46,847 bases of DNA from Myxococcales bacterium (GTDB taxonomy: Bacteria > Myxococcota_A > Polyangia > Fen-1088), in the NCBI GenBank assembly GCA_003158735.1, contig PMLB01000322.1:47722-94568 (forward strand), in the 5' to 3' direction. Shown here in pieces: positions 9,275 to 18,610 of the stretch; position 1 is the stretch's first letter; each line of letters begins with the position of its first letter. Position numbers and translations under genes: made by a program. The notes under the pieces are model-generated. The model saw only the letters and a program-made list of their open reading frames with translations. It was not told the DNA's origin and searched no databases.

Positions 9275-9388
9275 TCACCACAGAGAGCACAGAGGTCACA
9301 GAGACGGATGGGAAGGAAGGAAGGGTTCGGATTCGGATCCGAAACCCTTTCCTTCAGGCCTCTGTGGCCTCTGTGCTCTCTGTGGTGA
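9275..9388. repeat. Long CACAGAG-type palindromic element, copy 1
   Basis: A 21-bp arm at 9275-9295 (beginning TCACCACAGAGAGCACAGAG) is a perfect reverse complement of 9368-9388. Inside, AAGGGTTCGGAT and ATCCGAAACCCTT pair again, so the whole 114 bp could fold into one hairpin. It lies in the 329-bp gap between larB and the RDD kinase, with no other feature seen in that gap. Related copies are at 18469 and 28929. Repeats of this style are common between genes of several high-GC phyla, and their role is not established. It could act as a transcription terminator for the kinase gene ending at 9497. Confidence 0.9.
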
Positions 9389-9496
9389 GACTCCGGATCG
9401 CGCCGGCGGCCGTCAAGTCCCGAGAGAATCGTGGTTAGTACCTATGGGTGGCAGGGAGCGTGGCGGTTGCCGGAGCGGTGGGCCCACTGCCACCCG

Positions 9497-10966
9497 TCAC
9501 GTGTGGTCCGCAGCTGGCTCGCGTTCGTGGATCTCGTAGATCACGCGGGTGTGGGCCACCCGGTCATGGAGCGCCTGGCGATCGTGATCGAAAAGCGCGA
9601 ACAGGAATCCGGCCAGCCACGGGATGGCCACGACCAGGTTGGGCACCAACAACATGCGTAGCAGAGCCCCGGTGCTGCGATCCCACAGGGAAACATTGGC
9701 GCCGGCCACGGCTGCCCCCCACTGCAGACTGATGATGGCCAGCGCTACCAGAGGACCCCAGAACTCGACCGCGAAGCGCAAGAGCAGGTTGGACACGCGC
9801 ACCGGGCGTGTGGTGCCCACGATGCGCAGTCCCAGCAGGCGTTTGCCGATGGTCTTGCCCCACAGGCGATGAGAGAGGACATAGTACGCGGCGAAAAGCA
9901 GCAATCCGATCTGCGCGGCCGCATGCTGCGACAGTCCCAGCGTTGCGGCCGCTATCTGTCCCAAGGGTGCGATCAACATCGCATCCACGGCCAGGGCAGC
10001 CGCACGCGGCACCAGTCCGCCAGCCACGCGCGGCTTGGGCCGCAGCGACTCCAGGCGATCGAGCAGGTCCTCGTAGCCCCCGGGCCGCTTCAGCGGATCG
10101 GGGTCCATCATCTCGCGGATGAGATGGCGCAGCCGCCACGGTGCAGCCTCGGCCGGAATCTCGGGGCGCGGGGCCTCGCGATGGAGTTGCAGCATGGCGC
10201 CCAGGTTGTCAGCCTGAAACGGCACGCGCCCCGTGAGCAGCTCGTGGAAGGTTATGGCCAGCGCGTACACGTCGCCGCGCATGCTGGGGCCTTCGCCGGC
10301 AATCTGTTCGGGCGCCGCATAGTAGGGCGTGCCCACGAAAGCGCCGGCACCGGCATCTGTGGGCGCGGCCACGCCAAAATCCGCGACCTTGATGGCGTGC
10401 GACTGCTCGCCGGCCGGAATCGCGACCAACAACAAGTTCGACGGCTTGATGTCCCGGTGGACCATGCCGCGCCCGTGGGCGGCGGCCAGAGCCCGCGTGG
10501 CCTGGATGATGTATTCGAGCGCCTCGCCCCAGGGCAGCGGGCCTTCCCGCTGGATGTACTCGGCCAGCGTGCCGCCTGGAACGTGCTCCATCGCGAAGTA
10601 GGGCGCGCCTTGGAAATTGCCGATGTAGTAGATGGTCACGACGCTGGGGTGCTGCAGGCAGGCCTGGGCCTGCGCTTCCATCACCAGCCGGCCGACCAGT
10701 CTCTCGTCGCTGGCCAGCTCCCGGCGCAACACCTTGATGGCCACCGTGCGCTCCAGTGACATGTCGTGTGCCAGGTACACCGCGCCCATCCCGCCCTCGC
10801 CCAGCAACTCGTGGATTTGGAAGTGATCGATGCGCTGGCCGACCAGAGAGTCAGCCACGGCAACCGGATGCTCGATCGCTGGACCTTCTGCGTCCAGTGC
10901 CGTGGCCGCAAAGGCGCCTCCCGCACTGGGCGGCTCGTGAAGCGGGATAGTCTGCTGCCTGGCCAT
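9497..10966 (-). CDS. Ser/Thr protein kinase fused to an RDD membrane domain
   Basis: In this 489-residue protein, residues about 48-305 are a Hanks-type kinase: GEGGMGAVY at 56-64, VAIKV with K78, HRDIKPSN at 170-177 with D171, DFG at 196-198, and AAPEQ at 217-221. Residues about 315-475 are an RDD domain, starting RAAALAVDAML and ending QALHDRVAHTRVI, with about four membrane helices (330-350, 352-368, 402-422, 438-460). The kinase is therefore held on the cytoplasmic face. RDD domains are linked to transport of ions or small molecules in other proteins; a regulatory role here is inferred. The deacetylase gene lies 15 bp upstream on the same strand and is probably co-transcribed. Confidence 0.95.
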   Translation of the reverse strand: MARQQTIPLHEPPSAGGAFAATALDAEGPAIEHPVAVADSLVGQRIDHFQIHELLGEGGMGAVYLAHDMSLERTVAIKVLRRELASDERLVGRLVMEAQAQACLQHPSVVTIYYIGNFQGAPYFAMEHVPGGTLAEYIQREGPLPWGEALEYIIQATRALAAAHGRGMVHRDIKPSNLLLVAIPAGEQSHAIKVADFGVAAPTDAGAGAFVGTPYYAAPEQIAGEGPSMRGDVYALAITFHELLTGRVPFQADNLGAMLQLHREAPRPEIPAEAAPWRLRHLIREMMDPDPLKRPGGYEDLLDRLESLRPKPRVAGGLVPRAAALAVDAMLIAPLGQIAAATLGLSQHAAAQIGLLLFAAYYVLSHRLWGKTIGKRLLGLRIVGTTRPVRVSNLLLRFAVEFWGPLVALAIISLQWGAAVAGANVSLWDRSTGALLRMLLVPNLVVAIPWLAGFLFALFDHDRQALHDRVAHTRVIYEIHEREPAADHT

Positions 10967-10981
10967 GGGCCAAGCCCGATC

Positions 10982-11968
10982 CTAGTCCCGACTTCCCGAT
11001 TGCGGAACTTTTTGAATTTCCTCAGCGGCATCTCGCAGCGGCAAGAACGTCGAACCCATGCTGCGCGCTTGCTCCAAGGTGGCGTCAAGCGCAGCTAGCT
11101 TGCGCGCCAGCGGGACGCGCAGGTCGGGTTGCTTGGCAACTAGCGCCGCAGGAAACCCATCAGCCTCGGCGTCGGCCAGGTCGATGCCGTGCAGTTCCAG
11201 ATTGAAGAACGGGCTGCCCAGCGCCGCGGCCGCGAGTCGCCGCCGCAGCCACTCGGGAGCAATGACCAAGGTGGTGCCAATGACGTGCAACCGGAGCCAC
11301 GGGGTCACGGTGATGGGCAGCTCCAGGATGGGCTGGTCGCCGCGGCGATAGGGCGAGCCCTTCGCGGGCCGGTAGGGCGCGCGCGGCGCCCGCAACACCG
11401 CCGGGCTGCCCAGGATGCTGCCCGAGCGCCGACCGGTCAGGCGAATCAGCCCCATCACGGCGGCCTTGGCCAGGTAGTACGGGATAGCTGGAAAAGTCGA
11501 CGAATCGTAGCGATAGCCGCGCTGGCAGAGCAGATCGATCAGCTCAGCCGAGATCTCGTAGCCGGGCGCACGGAAGCCGACCGGCGGTCGCCCACAAACC
11601 GCGGCGATGGCAGCATGGGTCCGATCGATCTCGTCGGCGATGCGCGGGCTTGCCAGCCGGACCAGGTCGTAGGGATGGGTGTACGTGTGGCTGGCCAACT
11701 CATGACCAGCGTTGGCCAGGTCAGCCAGGATGCGGCGGCCTTCGTCGTCTTCTTCGAGGTCCCGCCCGACCACGAACAAGGTCGCGCGGATGCCGTGTCG
11801 GCTGAACAAGTCGGCCAGTCGGGGCAGACACCGGCGCAGGATCACATGTCGAATCTCGTCCGGCGAGCCGCCGAGCGCGTGAATGCGGAAGTAGCACTCG
11901 ACGGGATCGAGATCTACGGAGACGGAGACGACAGGGGCGGCCGACACGCAGATATCGTACCAGAGCAC
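10982..11968 (-). CDS. NodB-family polysaccharide deacetylase
   Basis: The protein has 328 residues from a GTG at 11968. The carbohydrate esterase 4 motifs are in order: VDLD at 18-21 (motif 1), HTYTHPY at 94-100 (motif 2, metal His), RAPGY at 133-137 (motif 3), ELPIT and LELHGID near the C-terminus (motif 5-like His). This arrangement resembles the PuuE/DUF3473-type deacetylases found in exopolysaccharide clusters. The substrate is unknown. A second GTG at 11947 is an alternative start and would leave more room for promoters, because the divergent M61 peptidase gene begins only 23 bp away. No signal peptide is visible with either start. Confidence 0.92.
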   Translation of the reverse strand: MLWYDICVSAAPVVSVSVDLDPVECYFRIHALGGSPDEIRHVILRRCLPRLADLFSRHGIRATLFVVGRDLEEDDEGRRILADLANAGHELASHTYTHPYDLVRLASPRIADEIDRTHAAIAAVCGRPPVGFRAPGYEISAELIDLLCQRGYRYDSSTFPAIPYYLAKAAVMGLIRLTGRRSGSILGSPAVLRAPRAPYRPAKGSPYRRGDQPILELPITVTPWLRLHVIGTTLVIAPEWLRRRLAAAALGSPFFNLELHGIDLADAEADGFPAALVAKQPDLRVPLARKLAALDATLEQARSMGSTFLPLRDAAEEIQKVPQSGSRD

Positions 11969-11991
11969 AGGTCCCTGGTAATGTTGTCTCG

Positions 11992-13755
11992 ATGCCTGCC
12001 TCCATACCCCTGCGCTATCGGGTGACCATGCCCGAGCCGTCGAGCCACGAGTTTCACGTCACCCTGCAAGTCCCGGCCTTGCGCGAGCGCCCGGTGCTGG
12101 ACTTGGTCTTTCCCGCGTGGACACCAGGCAGCTACATGGTTCGGGACTTTTCCCGCCATGTGTACGACTTAAGAGTTGCGAGCAACAGCCGCGGCATTCC
12201 TAGCGAACGGCTGAACAAGTTGCGCTGGCGGGTACGCAGCGACGGTCATCCGGTCGAGGTCAGCTATCGCGTCTTCGCCTTTGAACAGAGCGTGCGCACG
12301 TCGTTTCTCGACCAGGATCGTGCCTTCCTGAGCGGCACCAGCCTGTTCTTTCTCGTGCAAGGCGAGGAAACGCGGCCTTGCCTGCTCGACCTCGAACCAC
12401 CCACCGGCTGGCGCATCAGCACCGCCCTGCCCGCGCTCCGCGGAACGCGCCATCGCTTTCGCGCCGCTGGCTACGACCAGCTGGTGGACGAGCCAGTGGA
12501 GATGGGCAGCCATCGCGGGTACACCTTTCGCCAGGGCGGCGCGCGCTTCCAGGTGACCATCGCCGGCCACAGCAATGCCGACCTTGAGCGCCTGCTGGCC
12601 GACTTGCGACGGATCGTCGCGGCGACCGGCGCGCTCTTTGGCGGGTTCCCGTTCGAGCGCTACCTGTTCATCATCCACGCCCTGCCCGAAAGAGGCGGCG
12701 GACTGGAACACGCCTGTTCGTGCACGCTCGACATCGCCGGCATGGCTTTCGAGGATGAGAAGGCCTACCAGCGCTTCAACGAGCTGGCCGCGCATGAGTT
12801 CTTCCACGCCTGGAACGTCAAGCGCATTCGCGACCAGGTTCTCGGACCGTTCGACTACACGGCAGAGAACTACACCCGTCTGCTTTGGTTTCACGAGGGC
12901 TTCACCGAGTATATGCAGGCCATCATCTTGCTGCGCGCGGGCCTGGTAGCGCCCGAGCGCTACCTGAAAGACTTGGGCGAGGACTGGGCCAAGTACGCCG
13001 GCCGACCCGGCCGCAACATCACGCCTCTTTCTGAGCTGTCCTTGGAGGCGTGGATCAAGCAGTACAAGCCCGCCGACAACCACACCAACCGCGCCGTCAG
13101 CTACTACGAAAAGGGCAAGTGGGCCGGCCTGCTGCTGGACCTCGCGCTTCGACAGGCGACGCAGGGCCGGCGCGGACTGCCCCATGTGTTCCGGCGCCTG
13201 TGGCAAAGCCATGGCCGGCGCGGCCGGTCCATCACGGTGCGCGACATTCGCGCGGCTGCCGAGTCCGTGGGGCGCGGTTTTCTCGGCTGGTATTTCTCGC
13301 GCTTCATCGACGGGACCGCCGAGCTGCCCGTACCAACCTGGCTGCGCCGAGCTGGGATTGCCGCCCAGGCCCGTTCACCAGCGCAGGCGGAACGCGAGGA
13401 CCGGGTGAAGGCGCGCCGGCAACAGGGCTGGGCCGGACTCAGCTTCGCTGCCGGCGAGGCCGCGGTGGTCAAGAATGTGATTCCGGATTCGCCGGCCTGG
13501 AAGGCAGGACTGACCTTCCGCGACGAGATCGTAGCGGTCAACGACTATCAGGTCGATGCCTCGACCGTGGCCAAGCGGCTGGCGGACTGCGGCCCTGGCC
13601 AAACCGTGACGGTCGCGTTCTTCCGCCAGGAGATCCTGCGCACGACCCGTCTGCGCTTGGTGCGAACGCCCGAACGCAAGTGGACCTTCGCCATCGATCC
13701 CGCTGCGTCACCGACTCGACGGCGGGTGCGCCAAGGTTGGCTGCGCGGATTCTAA
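11992..13755 (+). CDS. M61-family metallopeptidase with C-terminal PDZ
   Basis: This 587-residue protein is like the glycyl aminopeptidases of family M61. The N-terminal beta domain (PSSHEFHVTLQVP, PGSYMVRDFSRHV) precedes the zinc site AAHEFFHAWNVKR, with H268, E269 and H272, and the downstream WFHEGFTEYM with the third ligand E302. A PDZ domain lies at about 480-560 (AGLTFRDEIVAVND). There is no convincing signal peptide, as for several relatives. A rho-independent-like hairpin follows two bases after the stop but its T-run points the other way. The divergent deacetylase gene starts very close upstream. Confidence 0.95.
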   Translation: MPASIPLRYRVTMPEPSSHEFHVTLQVPALRERPVLDLVFPAWTPGSYMVRDFSRHVYDLRVASNSRGIPSERLNKLRWRVRSDGHPVEVSYRVFAFEQSVRTSFLDQDRAFLSGTSLFFLVQGEETRPCLLDLEPPTGWRISTALPALRGTRHRFRAAGYDQLVDEPVEMGSHRGYTFRQGGARFQVTIAGHSNADLERLLADLRRIVAATGALFGGFPFERYLFIIHALPERGGGLEHACSCTLDIAGMAFEDEKAYQRFNELAAHEFFHAWNVKRIRDQVLGPFDYTAENYTRLLWFHEGFTEYMQAIILLRAGLVAPERYLKDLGEDWAKYAGRPGRNITPLSELSLEAWIKQYKPADNHTNRAVSYYEKGKWAGLLLDLALRQATQGRRGLPHVFRRLWQSHGRRGRSITVRDIRAAAESVGRGFLGWYFSRFIDGTAELPVPTWLRRAGIAAQARSPAQAEREDRVKARRQQGWAGLSFAAGEAAVVKNVIPDSPAWKAGLTFRDEIVAVNDYQVDASTVAKRLADCGPGQTVTVAFFRQEILRTTRLRLVRTPERKWTFAIDPAASPTRRRVRQGWLRGF

Positions 13756-13757
13756 AA

Positions 13758-13787
13758 AAATGGCCGATCCCGAAGGACCGGCCATTT
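13758..13787 (-). terminator. Rho-independent terminator of the lipoprotein gene
   Basis: AAATGGCCG (13758-13766) pairs with CGGCCATTT (13779-13787). Inside, TCC and GGA pair after one mismatch, leaving a CGAA loop. Read on the minus strand, the stem is followed by a run of seven T, so it fits a terminator for the gene ending at 13811. It may also slow plus-strand transcription leaving the M61 gene. Confidence 0.85.
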
Positions 13788-13810
13788 GAACTAGCTGAAA
13801 AACGTACCGA

Positions 13811-14542
13811 CTAGTACGGAACCATGCCTAGCAGGCAGAAATTGAACGGCTGAGTAGCGGTGTTGAGCCCCGGCACCTCGACCATGATCTGATTGAGGGG
13901 AACGGTGCCGTCGTAGTTGACGCCCGCGCCTCCAGGCCAGCACTGGCTGTTGAAGTCCGTGAACTTGATCTGTCCGCTGCTGCCCGTGAGGACACTGCAC
14001 CACGCTGCGCTGGGATAACCCGCGGTGCCCTGAATCTGAATGCGCAGCGGAGACGCGCCGGTATTGGTGATCGACCAACTCACGCCGGTGCCAGTCACCG
14101 TCCAGGTATTCAACGGAGCGTTGGCAGGGGTCTTGTCTTGTCCGAGACCGAAGCCGAGAAGGGCGACGCCACCGTAGTTGGGATCCATTGCCACGGTTCC
14201 AGATACACACAGCGGCGAACCCGCTGTAACGGCGCCAAAACCAGTGCCCGGCTGCCCAGTCGCTAGATCGGTGATAGCACTTGGCGTAGGAGTCATCGTG
14301 GTTCCCTTGTTCGGGGTCTCAGTCGCGGGCCAGGCCCAGCCGTGCCATGCACCGGCCGTCACATATCCGCCGTCGTCGACGGTGAAACCCGCCAAAAGTC
14401 CGCCGGAGGTTCCGCCGCCGCCGGTGCCGCCGGTGCCGCCCTTGTCGTCGCTGCTTGCGCAGGAGATCGCGAACATCGCGAAGACGCCGCACATGGCGAG
14501 TGAAAAACTAGACCTAACGATCGTGCTCTTACTTGCGTTCAT
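13811..14542 (-). CDS. Secreted lipoprotein of unknown function
   Basis: The 243-residue protein begins with a lipoprotein signal: basic start, hydrophobic stretch and lipobox FAISC with the lipidated Cys at 28. A Gly/Thr-rich linker (33-48) follows, then a beta-rich domain containing GYVTAGAWHGWAWP and SWSITNTGASPLRIQIQG, resembling the carbohydrate-binding-module-like domains of myxobacterial surface proteins. Four Cys in the mature domain could pair. A GAGAGGG ribosome site precedes the ATG. It is followed by its own terminator at 13758-13787, so it is probably monocistronic. Exact function is unknown. Confidence 0.88.
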   Translation of the reverse strand: MNASKSTIVRSSFSLAMCGVFAMFAISCASSDDKGGTGGTGGGGTSGGLLAGFTVDDGGYVTAGAWHGWAWPATETPNKGTTMTPTPSAITDLATGQPGTGFGAVTAGSPLCVSGTVAMDPNYGGVALLGFGLGQDKTPANAPLNTWTVTGTGVSWSITNTGASPLRIQIQGTAGYPSAAWCSVLTGSSGQIKFTDFNSQCWPGGAGVNYDGTVPLNQIMVEVPGLNTATQPFNFCLLGMVPY

Positions 14543-14825
14543 GTCACCCTCTCGGTTGGTGTTTACCTATTCAATAGCAGAAGCGATTGAAGTGGGAAAA
14601 ACATATCTGAACTAATTCCGCAGCTCCAGTCTTTGCTTCCGACGCAACGCGCATGGACTATCCACCCGCGGCGCCGTGCGACTCTGAAGCGGAACTCGCC
14701 CTTGCCGCCCAATCTACGGCGTCATGCTCAAGGGCGCGTCGATGACGTGAATGTCGTTGCCTTTCGGCTTCCTGCGTTCGAGCACTCACCTCCCTGCGCT
14801 CCGGCTGGTAGACTCCGCCTCCACC

Positions 14826-15662
14826 ATGAAACTATCTGCCAGCCTTCATGACCGAGTGTTGGTGGCCGCGGAAGCGGTTCGCCAGCATCTGGGCGCCACC
14901 GGCGCCCAGGTGGCCGTCGTGCTTGGCTCGGGTCTTACCGCCGCGTCCGCATCCTTGACCGACGTCCGCTCCATCGACTACGCGCAGCTTCCCTGTTTCC
15001 CCGAAACCACGGTGGCTGGCCATCCCGGCCGACTCCTCTTGGGCAAGATGGCGGGCAAGAGCGCGCTGGTGCTGTGTGGTCGCGTGCACGCGTACGAGGG
15101 ATATGCGCCGGCGGAAATCGGGTTCGGCGTGCGGGTGGCCGCAGCTCTGGGTGTGGGGACGGTGGTGGTGACCAACGTGGCGGGTGGCATCGAGCCGGGG
15201 TTGGCCGTGGGCGAAATCGTGTGCATCCGCGACCACCTGAATCTGACCGGCCTATCACCCTTGGCCGGCGCCAATGACGAGCGTTTGGGGCCTCGCTTCG
15301 TGGACATGACCGACACTTACACGCCTGCCCTGCGCGTCCTGGCGGCGCAGGTGGCGCAGGCGCTCGGTGGCAAGCCCTTGCGTGAAGGCGTGTACGCGGG
15401 CATGTGCGGGCCGTCCTACGAAACGCCGGCGGAGGTGCGCATGCTGCGCGCGTTGGGCGCGGATCTGGTGGGCATGTCCACGGTTCACGAAGTCATTGCC
15501 GCGCGCCACGCGGGCCTCAAGGTTCTCGGCCTGTCGCTGGTGGCCAACCCGGCAGCCGGCATCCTGAGCACGCCGCTGCGACACGAGGACGTGACCAGCG
15601 CAGCAGCCGGCGGGGCCGCGCGCATGGGCGAGTTGCTGCAAGGAGTGGTGGCGAGGCTGTAG
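14826..15662 (+). CDS. punA: Purine nucleoside phosphorylase (trimeric type)
   Basis: The protein phosphorolyses purine nucleosides (typically guanosine and inosine) in purine salvage. It has 278 residues from the ATG at 14826, chosen because MKLSASLHDRV matches the family N-terminus; an in-frame ATG at 14751 would add 25 unlikely residues. Motifs: VVLGSGL phosphate loop, GHPGRLLLG, RVHAYEGY, VTNVAGGIEPGL, DHLNLTGLSPL, GPSYETPAEVR with the purine-binding Glu, GMSTVHEVI and SLVANPAAG with the conserved Asn. The usual Pro in MSTVPE is His here. It is monocistronic or the first gene before the 15771 gene, with a 108-bp gap. Confidence 0.94.
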   Translation: MKLSASLHDRVLVAAEAVRQHLGATGAQVAVVLGSGLTAASASLTDVRSIDYAQLPCFPETTVAGHPGRLLLGKMAGKSALVLCGRVHAYEGYAPAEIGFGVRVAAALGVGTVVVTNVAGGIEPGLAVGEIVCIRDHLNLTGLSPLAGANDERLGPRFVDMTDTYTPALRVLAAQVAQALGGKPLREGVYAGMCGPSYETPAEVRMLRALGADLVGMSTVHEVIAARHAGLKVLGLSLVANPAAGILSTPLRHEDVTSAAAGGAARMGELLQGVVARL

Positions 15663-15770
15663 AGCACCTGACGGACGATAGCTTCGGCCACGGCCACGTC
15701 CACGACGTTTTGCGGCTATCGAGGAATTGGTGTTGCCTATCAGCCTTTGGGCGGTGCTATGGTGGCGGCA

Positions 15771-17804
15771 ATGTCTGCCATCCGCACCGACGAGCTGATG
15801 GCCCGAATTGCGGCCTACGAGGAGGGCCCATTTCCGCAGAAAGATCACTTCCATGCGGCGCTGGCGCCGTGGAAAGATCGCCTCGACGAAAACGCTCTCT
15901 TCGTGCTGACCGCGGCCCTGCGCAAGAGCGACCGGCGGCGCGCGCGACTGGTGGCCGAGGCGCTGGGCTGGCTGGCTGGCACTCCCTGCGGGCCGCTGCT
16001 GGTGCCCGTCATGATCGACCCCGGGGCGCCGCTACATCAGCGCGCAGCAGCCGCCGCCGCCATCCAGGAGTATTCCCCGGGTACAACCCACACGCTTTCC
16101 CCTGACGAGCGGGGCGTGTTGCTGGAGCTTCCCGTACGCGAGATGGTGACCGAGGCTGGTGACGATTCGTTTGCCGCCGAAGCCATTCGCGCCGCCTACC
16201 GCAGCACGCCTGCACAGGACCGCAGTGGCTTTTCCCAAGCGCTCGTCCACCTGGCGGGCTCGGATGCTGGCCGCGTGACCGTGGTGTTGGGTCACCTGCT
16301 GACGGTCGAAGACGACTCCGAGCGGCGCAGGGAACTGATTGCCCTTCTCGGCGCCAACCCTAGCCAGGAGGCGGCGGACTTCTTGGCCGGGCTGGCCGCG
16401 ACTACCAAGGACGCCAGCGAGGCAGCCGTGACCACGCGCTTGCTGGAGGCGCTGCGCACCCAGGGCTACTCGGGCGAGGTCAAGCCGGTCTGGCGAGAGG
16501 CGACCTGTTTCGCCACGGGCTCCGACGGAGATTCGTGCTTCGCCTTGACCTTCGTGATCCCGAGGCCGCCCGCCTTCACCCTGGTGCACTTTCTCATCAG
16601 CCTGGTGGACGGCGTGCGCGACGCCCTGGTGCACGCCCCGGCCAGCAAACGCGAGGCCGAAGAGTTCATTGCGCGCGAGCGCGAAATGATGACGCCTCTG
16701 TCTGGCAACGTGCCGATTGAGGTTGGACTCAGCATCTTGCAAGAAGCGCGCGAGCGCGCACGACCGGCGAGCGTGGATGAGGAGCCAGACATTCAGTCCG
16801 CCTTGCACGCCATGCAGCCCATGCTGTCCAGTGCGCGCGCGCTGTCCGAGCCTCTGCCCGCGCGCAGACACCTGAACGCGAGCGCGCTTCGAGGCCTGCT
16901 GACCAGTCCCGGTTTCGAATACTGGTACCTGGAGCCGGGAGAGGAAGTCATGCGTCCGGCTCTCGCGGCCATCAGCCGTCCCAGCCGGGCCAAAACCAGC
17001 CGCGGCCTGGAGAGCGAGATGACCCGGCGCCTGGACAAGGTCATGCCGGTCCTGCTCGAACGCATGGTGGCCACCGGCGAAATCGAGCGCCTGGGAAGAA
17101 TGCTGTGCCACCAGTCCCGCGTGCTGCGCGCGGCCGGGGATGAAAAGCGAGCCAAGCTGTGCCTGCAGGTGGCCGCCAACATGGCGGACGGCGATCCCGA
17201 GTTTCTTGTCCACCTGGCCATGCGTTCGCTGGCCGTGGCTGCCGAAGCCAACGCGGCCGAGCCACGAAACGCGCGCGGGCGCGAACAAGAGGGTCGAGAT
17301 TCGCTCCTGCATCGCATCGGGGAAGCGGCCACGCGAATCACGCTGTGTGAAGTGGCCGAGTTGGACCTAGCCACTGAGATTTATCAGGCCATCAACGAAG
17401 CCAATCGCGCGGCGCCCTCAGCACGCCGCTCGGCGCTGGCTTCGATCGAGCATGCGGCGCTGGCTTTCGCTCGCTCCTTCCTGGGTTGGTTGGAGGAACG
17501 GGCGCCCAACGCCGATCCGTCCGAGGCCGAAGTCGTCGACCTGGTCACCGGCCTGCGCAATCTGCTGGTGGAGAAAGGCGTGGTGGATTCGGCCTATCGT
17601 CTGGGCGCCGCGGGCGAGGCCGCTGCGGCAGCCCTGAATTTCGTCGAGCATCACTGCCGGGGCGACTGCCCGCATCGCTGCCTGGACCGCCGCGACCAGG
17701 ACGGCCGCCTGCTGTTCTATTCGCGGCCGCCCTTGTGGGAGGTCCGTCCCGAGGATCTGCGGGCCCACGCCAGTCTGGACCGAAACAAGCGCCCGCAGGC
17801 GTGA
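15771..17804 (+). CDS. Large helical protein of unknown function
   Basis: The protein has 677 residues from the ATG at 15771; an ATG at 15747 is also in frame. It is almost entirely alpha-helical and Ala/Arg/Glu-rich in character, with regularly spaced helix pairs at about 10-200 that suggest HEAT-like repeats. No catalytic motif was recognised. Near the C-terminus (about 627-637) is a compact cluster HHCRGDCPHRC, with three Cys and three His in 11 residues, which could bind metal. There is no signal peptide or membrane helix. It sits between purine nucleoside phosphorylase and superoxide dismutase on the same strand, which gives no clear functional hint. Confidence 0.85.
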   Translation: MSAIRTDELMARIAAYEEGPFPQKDHFHAALAPWKDRLDENALFVLTAALRKSDRRRARLVAEALGWLAGTPCGPLLVPVMIDPGAPLHQRAAAAAAIQEYSPGTTHTLSPDERGVLLELPVREMVTEAGDDSFAAEAIRAAYRSTPAQDRSGFSQALVHLAGSDAGRVTVVLGHLLTVEDDSERRRELIALLGANPSQEAADFLAGLAATTKDASEAAVTTRLLEALRTQGYSGEVKPVWREATCFATGSDGDSCFALTFVIPRPPAFTLVHFLISLVDGVRDALVHAPASKREAEEFIAREREMMTPLSGNVPIEVGLSILQEARERARPASVDEEPDIQSALHAMQPMLSSARALSEPLPARRHLNASALRGLLTSPGFEYWYLEPGEEVMRPALAAISRPSRAKTSRGLESEMTRRLDKVMPVLLERMVATGEIERLGRMLCHQSRVLRAAGDEKRAKLCLQVAANMADGDPEFLVHLAMRSLAVAAEANAAEPRNARGREQEGRDSLLHRIGEAATRITLCEVAELDLATEIYQAINEANRAAPSARRSALASIEHAALAFARSFLGWLEERAPNADPSEAEVVDLVTGLRNLLVEKGVVDSAYRLGAAGEAAAAALNFVEHHCRGDCPHRCLDRRDQDGRLLFYSRPPLWEVRPEDLRAHASLDRNKRPQA

Positions 17805-17872
17805 GTCATAGAAAGACTGGGTAACGTTGCAGCCATTCGTGTCATCCTAGCCAAGCAAGAAGGAGGAGGACC

Positions 17873-18451
17873 GTGGAACACAAGCTGCCTGAACTTCCCT
17901 ACGCCAAGGACGCACTGGCCCCGCATATCTCGAAGGAAACCATCGAGTACCACTACGGCAAGCACCACGCGACCTATGTGGCCAACCTGAACAAACTCAT
18001 TGCTGGCACCGAATTCGCCGACCTCGGCTTGGAGGAGATCGTCAAGAAAGCCTCAGGCGGGATCTTCAACAACGCGGCCCAAATCTGGAACCACAGCTTC
18101 TACTGGAACTGCCTGTCGCCCCAGGGCGGTGGCGAGCCGAGCGGTCAACTGGCCGACGCCGTCAGCAAGAGCTTCGGAGGGTTTGCGTCCTTCAAGGAGA
18201 AGTTCAGCAATGCAGCGGTGACGCTGTTTGGTTCGGGCTGGGCCTGGCTGGTCAAAGGCCCCGACGGGAGCCTGAGCATTCAGCAGGCGAGCAATGCCGG
18301 CACGCCGCTCAAGGACGGCCAGAAAGCCATCCTGACCTGCGACGTGTGGGAGCACGCGTATTACATCGACTACCGCAACGCGCGCGCGAACTACGTCGAG
18401 GCGTTCTGGAAACTAGTCAACTGGCGCTTCGCTGGCGACAACTTCAAGTAG
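17873..18451 (+). CDS. sodB: Iron superoxide dismutase
   Basis: The 192-residue enzyme dismutates superoxide in the cytoplasm. Metal ligands are H27, H74, D157 and H161 ([26 protein letters not shown]). Q70 in NNAAQIWNH and the WNCLSP region are typical of the Fe type rather than the Mn type. The start is GTG at 17873, preceded at ideal spacing by a very strong ribosome site, AAGGAGGAGG; no other start is credible. The long CACAGAG palindrome just downstream separates it from the convergent cyanophycin synthetase genes. Confidence 0.97.
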   Translation: MEHKLPELPYAKDALAPHISKETIEYHYGKHHATYVANLNKLIAGTEFADLGLEEIVKKASGGIFNNAAQIWNHSFYWNCLSPQGGGEPSGQLADAVSKSFGGFASFKEKFSNAAVTLFGSGWAWLVKGPDGSLSIQQASNAGTPLKDGQKAILTCDVWEHAYYIDYRNARANYVEAFWKLVNWRFAGDNFK

Positions 18452-18468
18452 CGGATAGCTAGCTCTCT

Positions 18469-18586
18469 TCACCACAGAGAGCACAGAGGTCACAGAGCCG
18501 GATCGGAAAGGGAAGGGTTGGGTTCTGTCCGGTCCGAACCCCTTCTTCCTTTCCGGCCTCTGTGTTCTCTGTGCTCTCTGTGGTGA
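18469..18586. repeat. Long CACAGAG-type palindromic element, copy 2
   Basis: The 20-bp arm at 18469-18488 (TCACCACAGAGAGCACAGAG) is the reverse complement of 18567-18586. A further short pair, GCTAGCT at 18458-18464 and AGCTAGC at 18591-18597, frames it. The interior (GGAAAGGGAAGGGTTGG, GTCCGAACCCC) is nearly the same as copy 3 read on the opposite strand, so copies 2 and 3 are close relatives in opposite orientation. It fills the gap between the convergent sodB and the second cphA gene and may terminate both. Confidence 0.92.
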
Positions 18587-18610
18587 GAAAAGCTAGCCAA
18601 TCCGTGTCCG

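Noticed and set aside
12169-13212. 347-codon minus-strand frame inside the M61 gene
   Set aside because: The plus-strand protein has an intact HEFFH zinc site and PDZ; the opposite frame has nothing recognisable.
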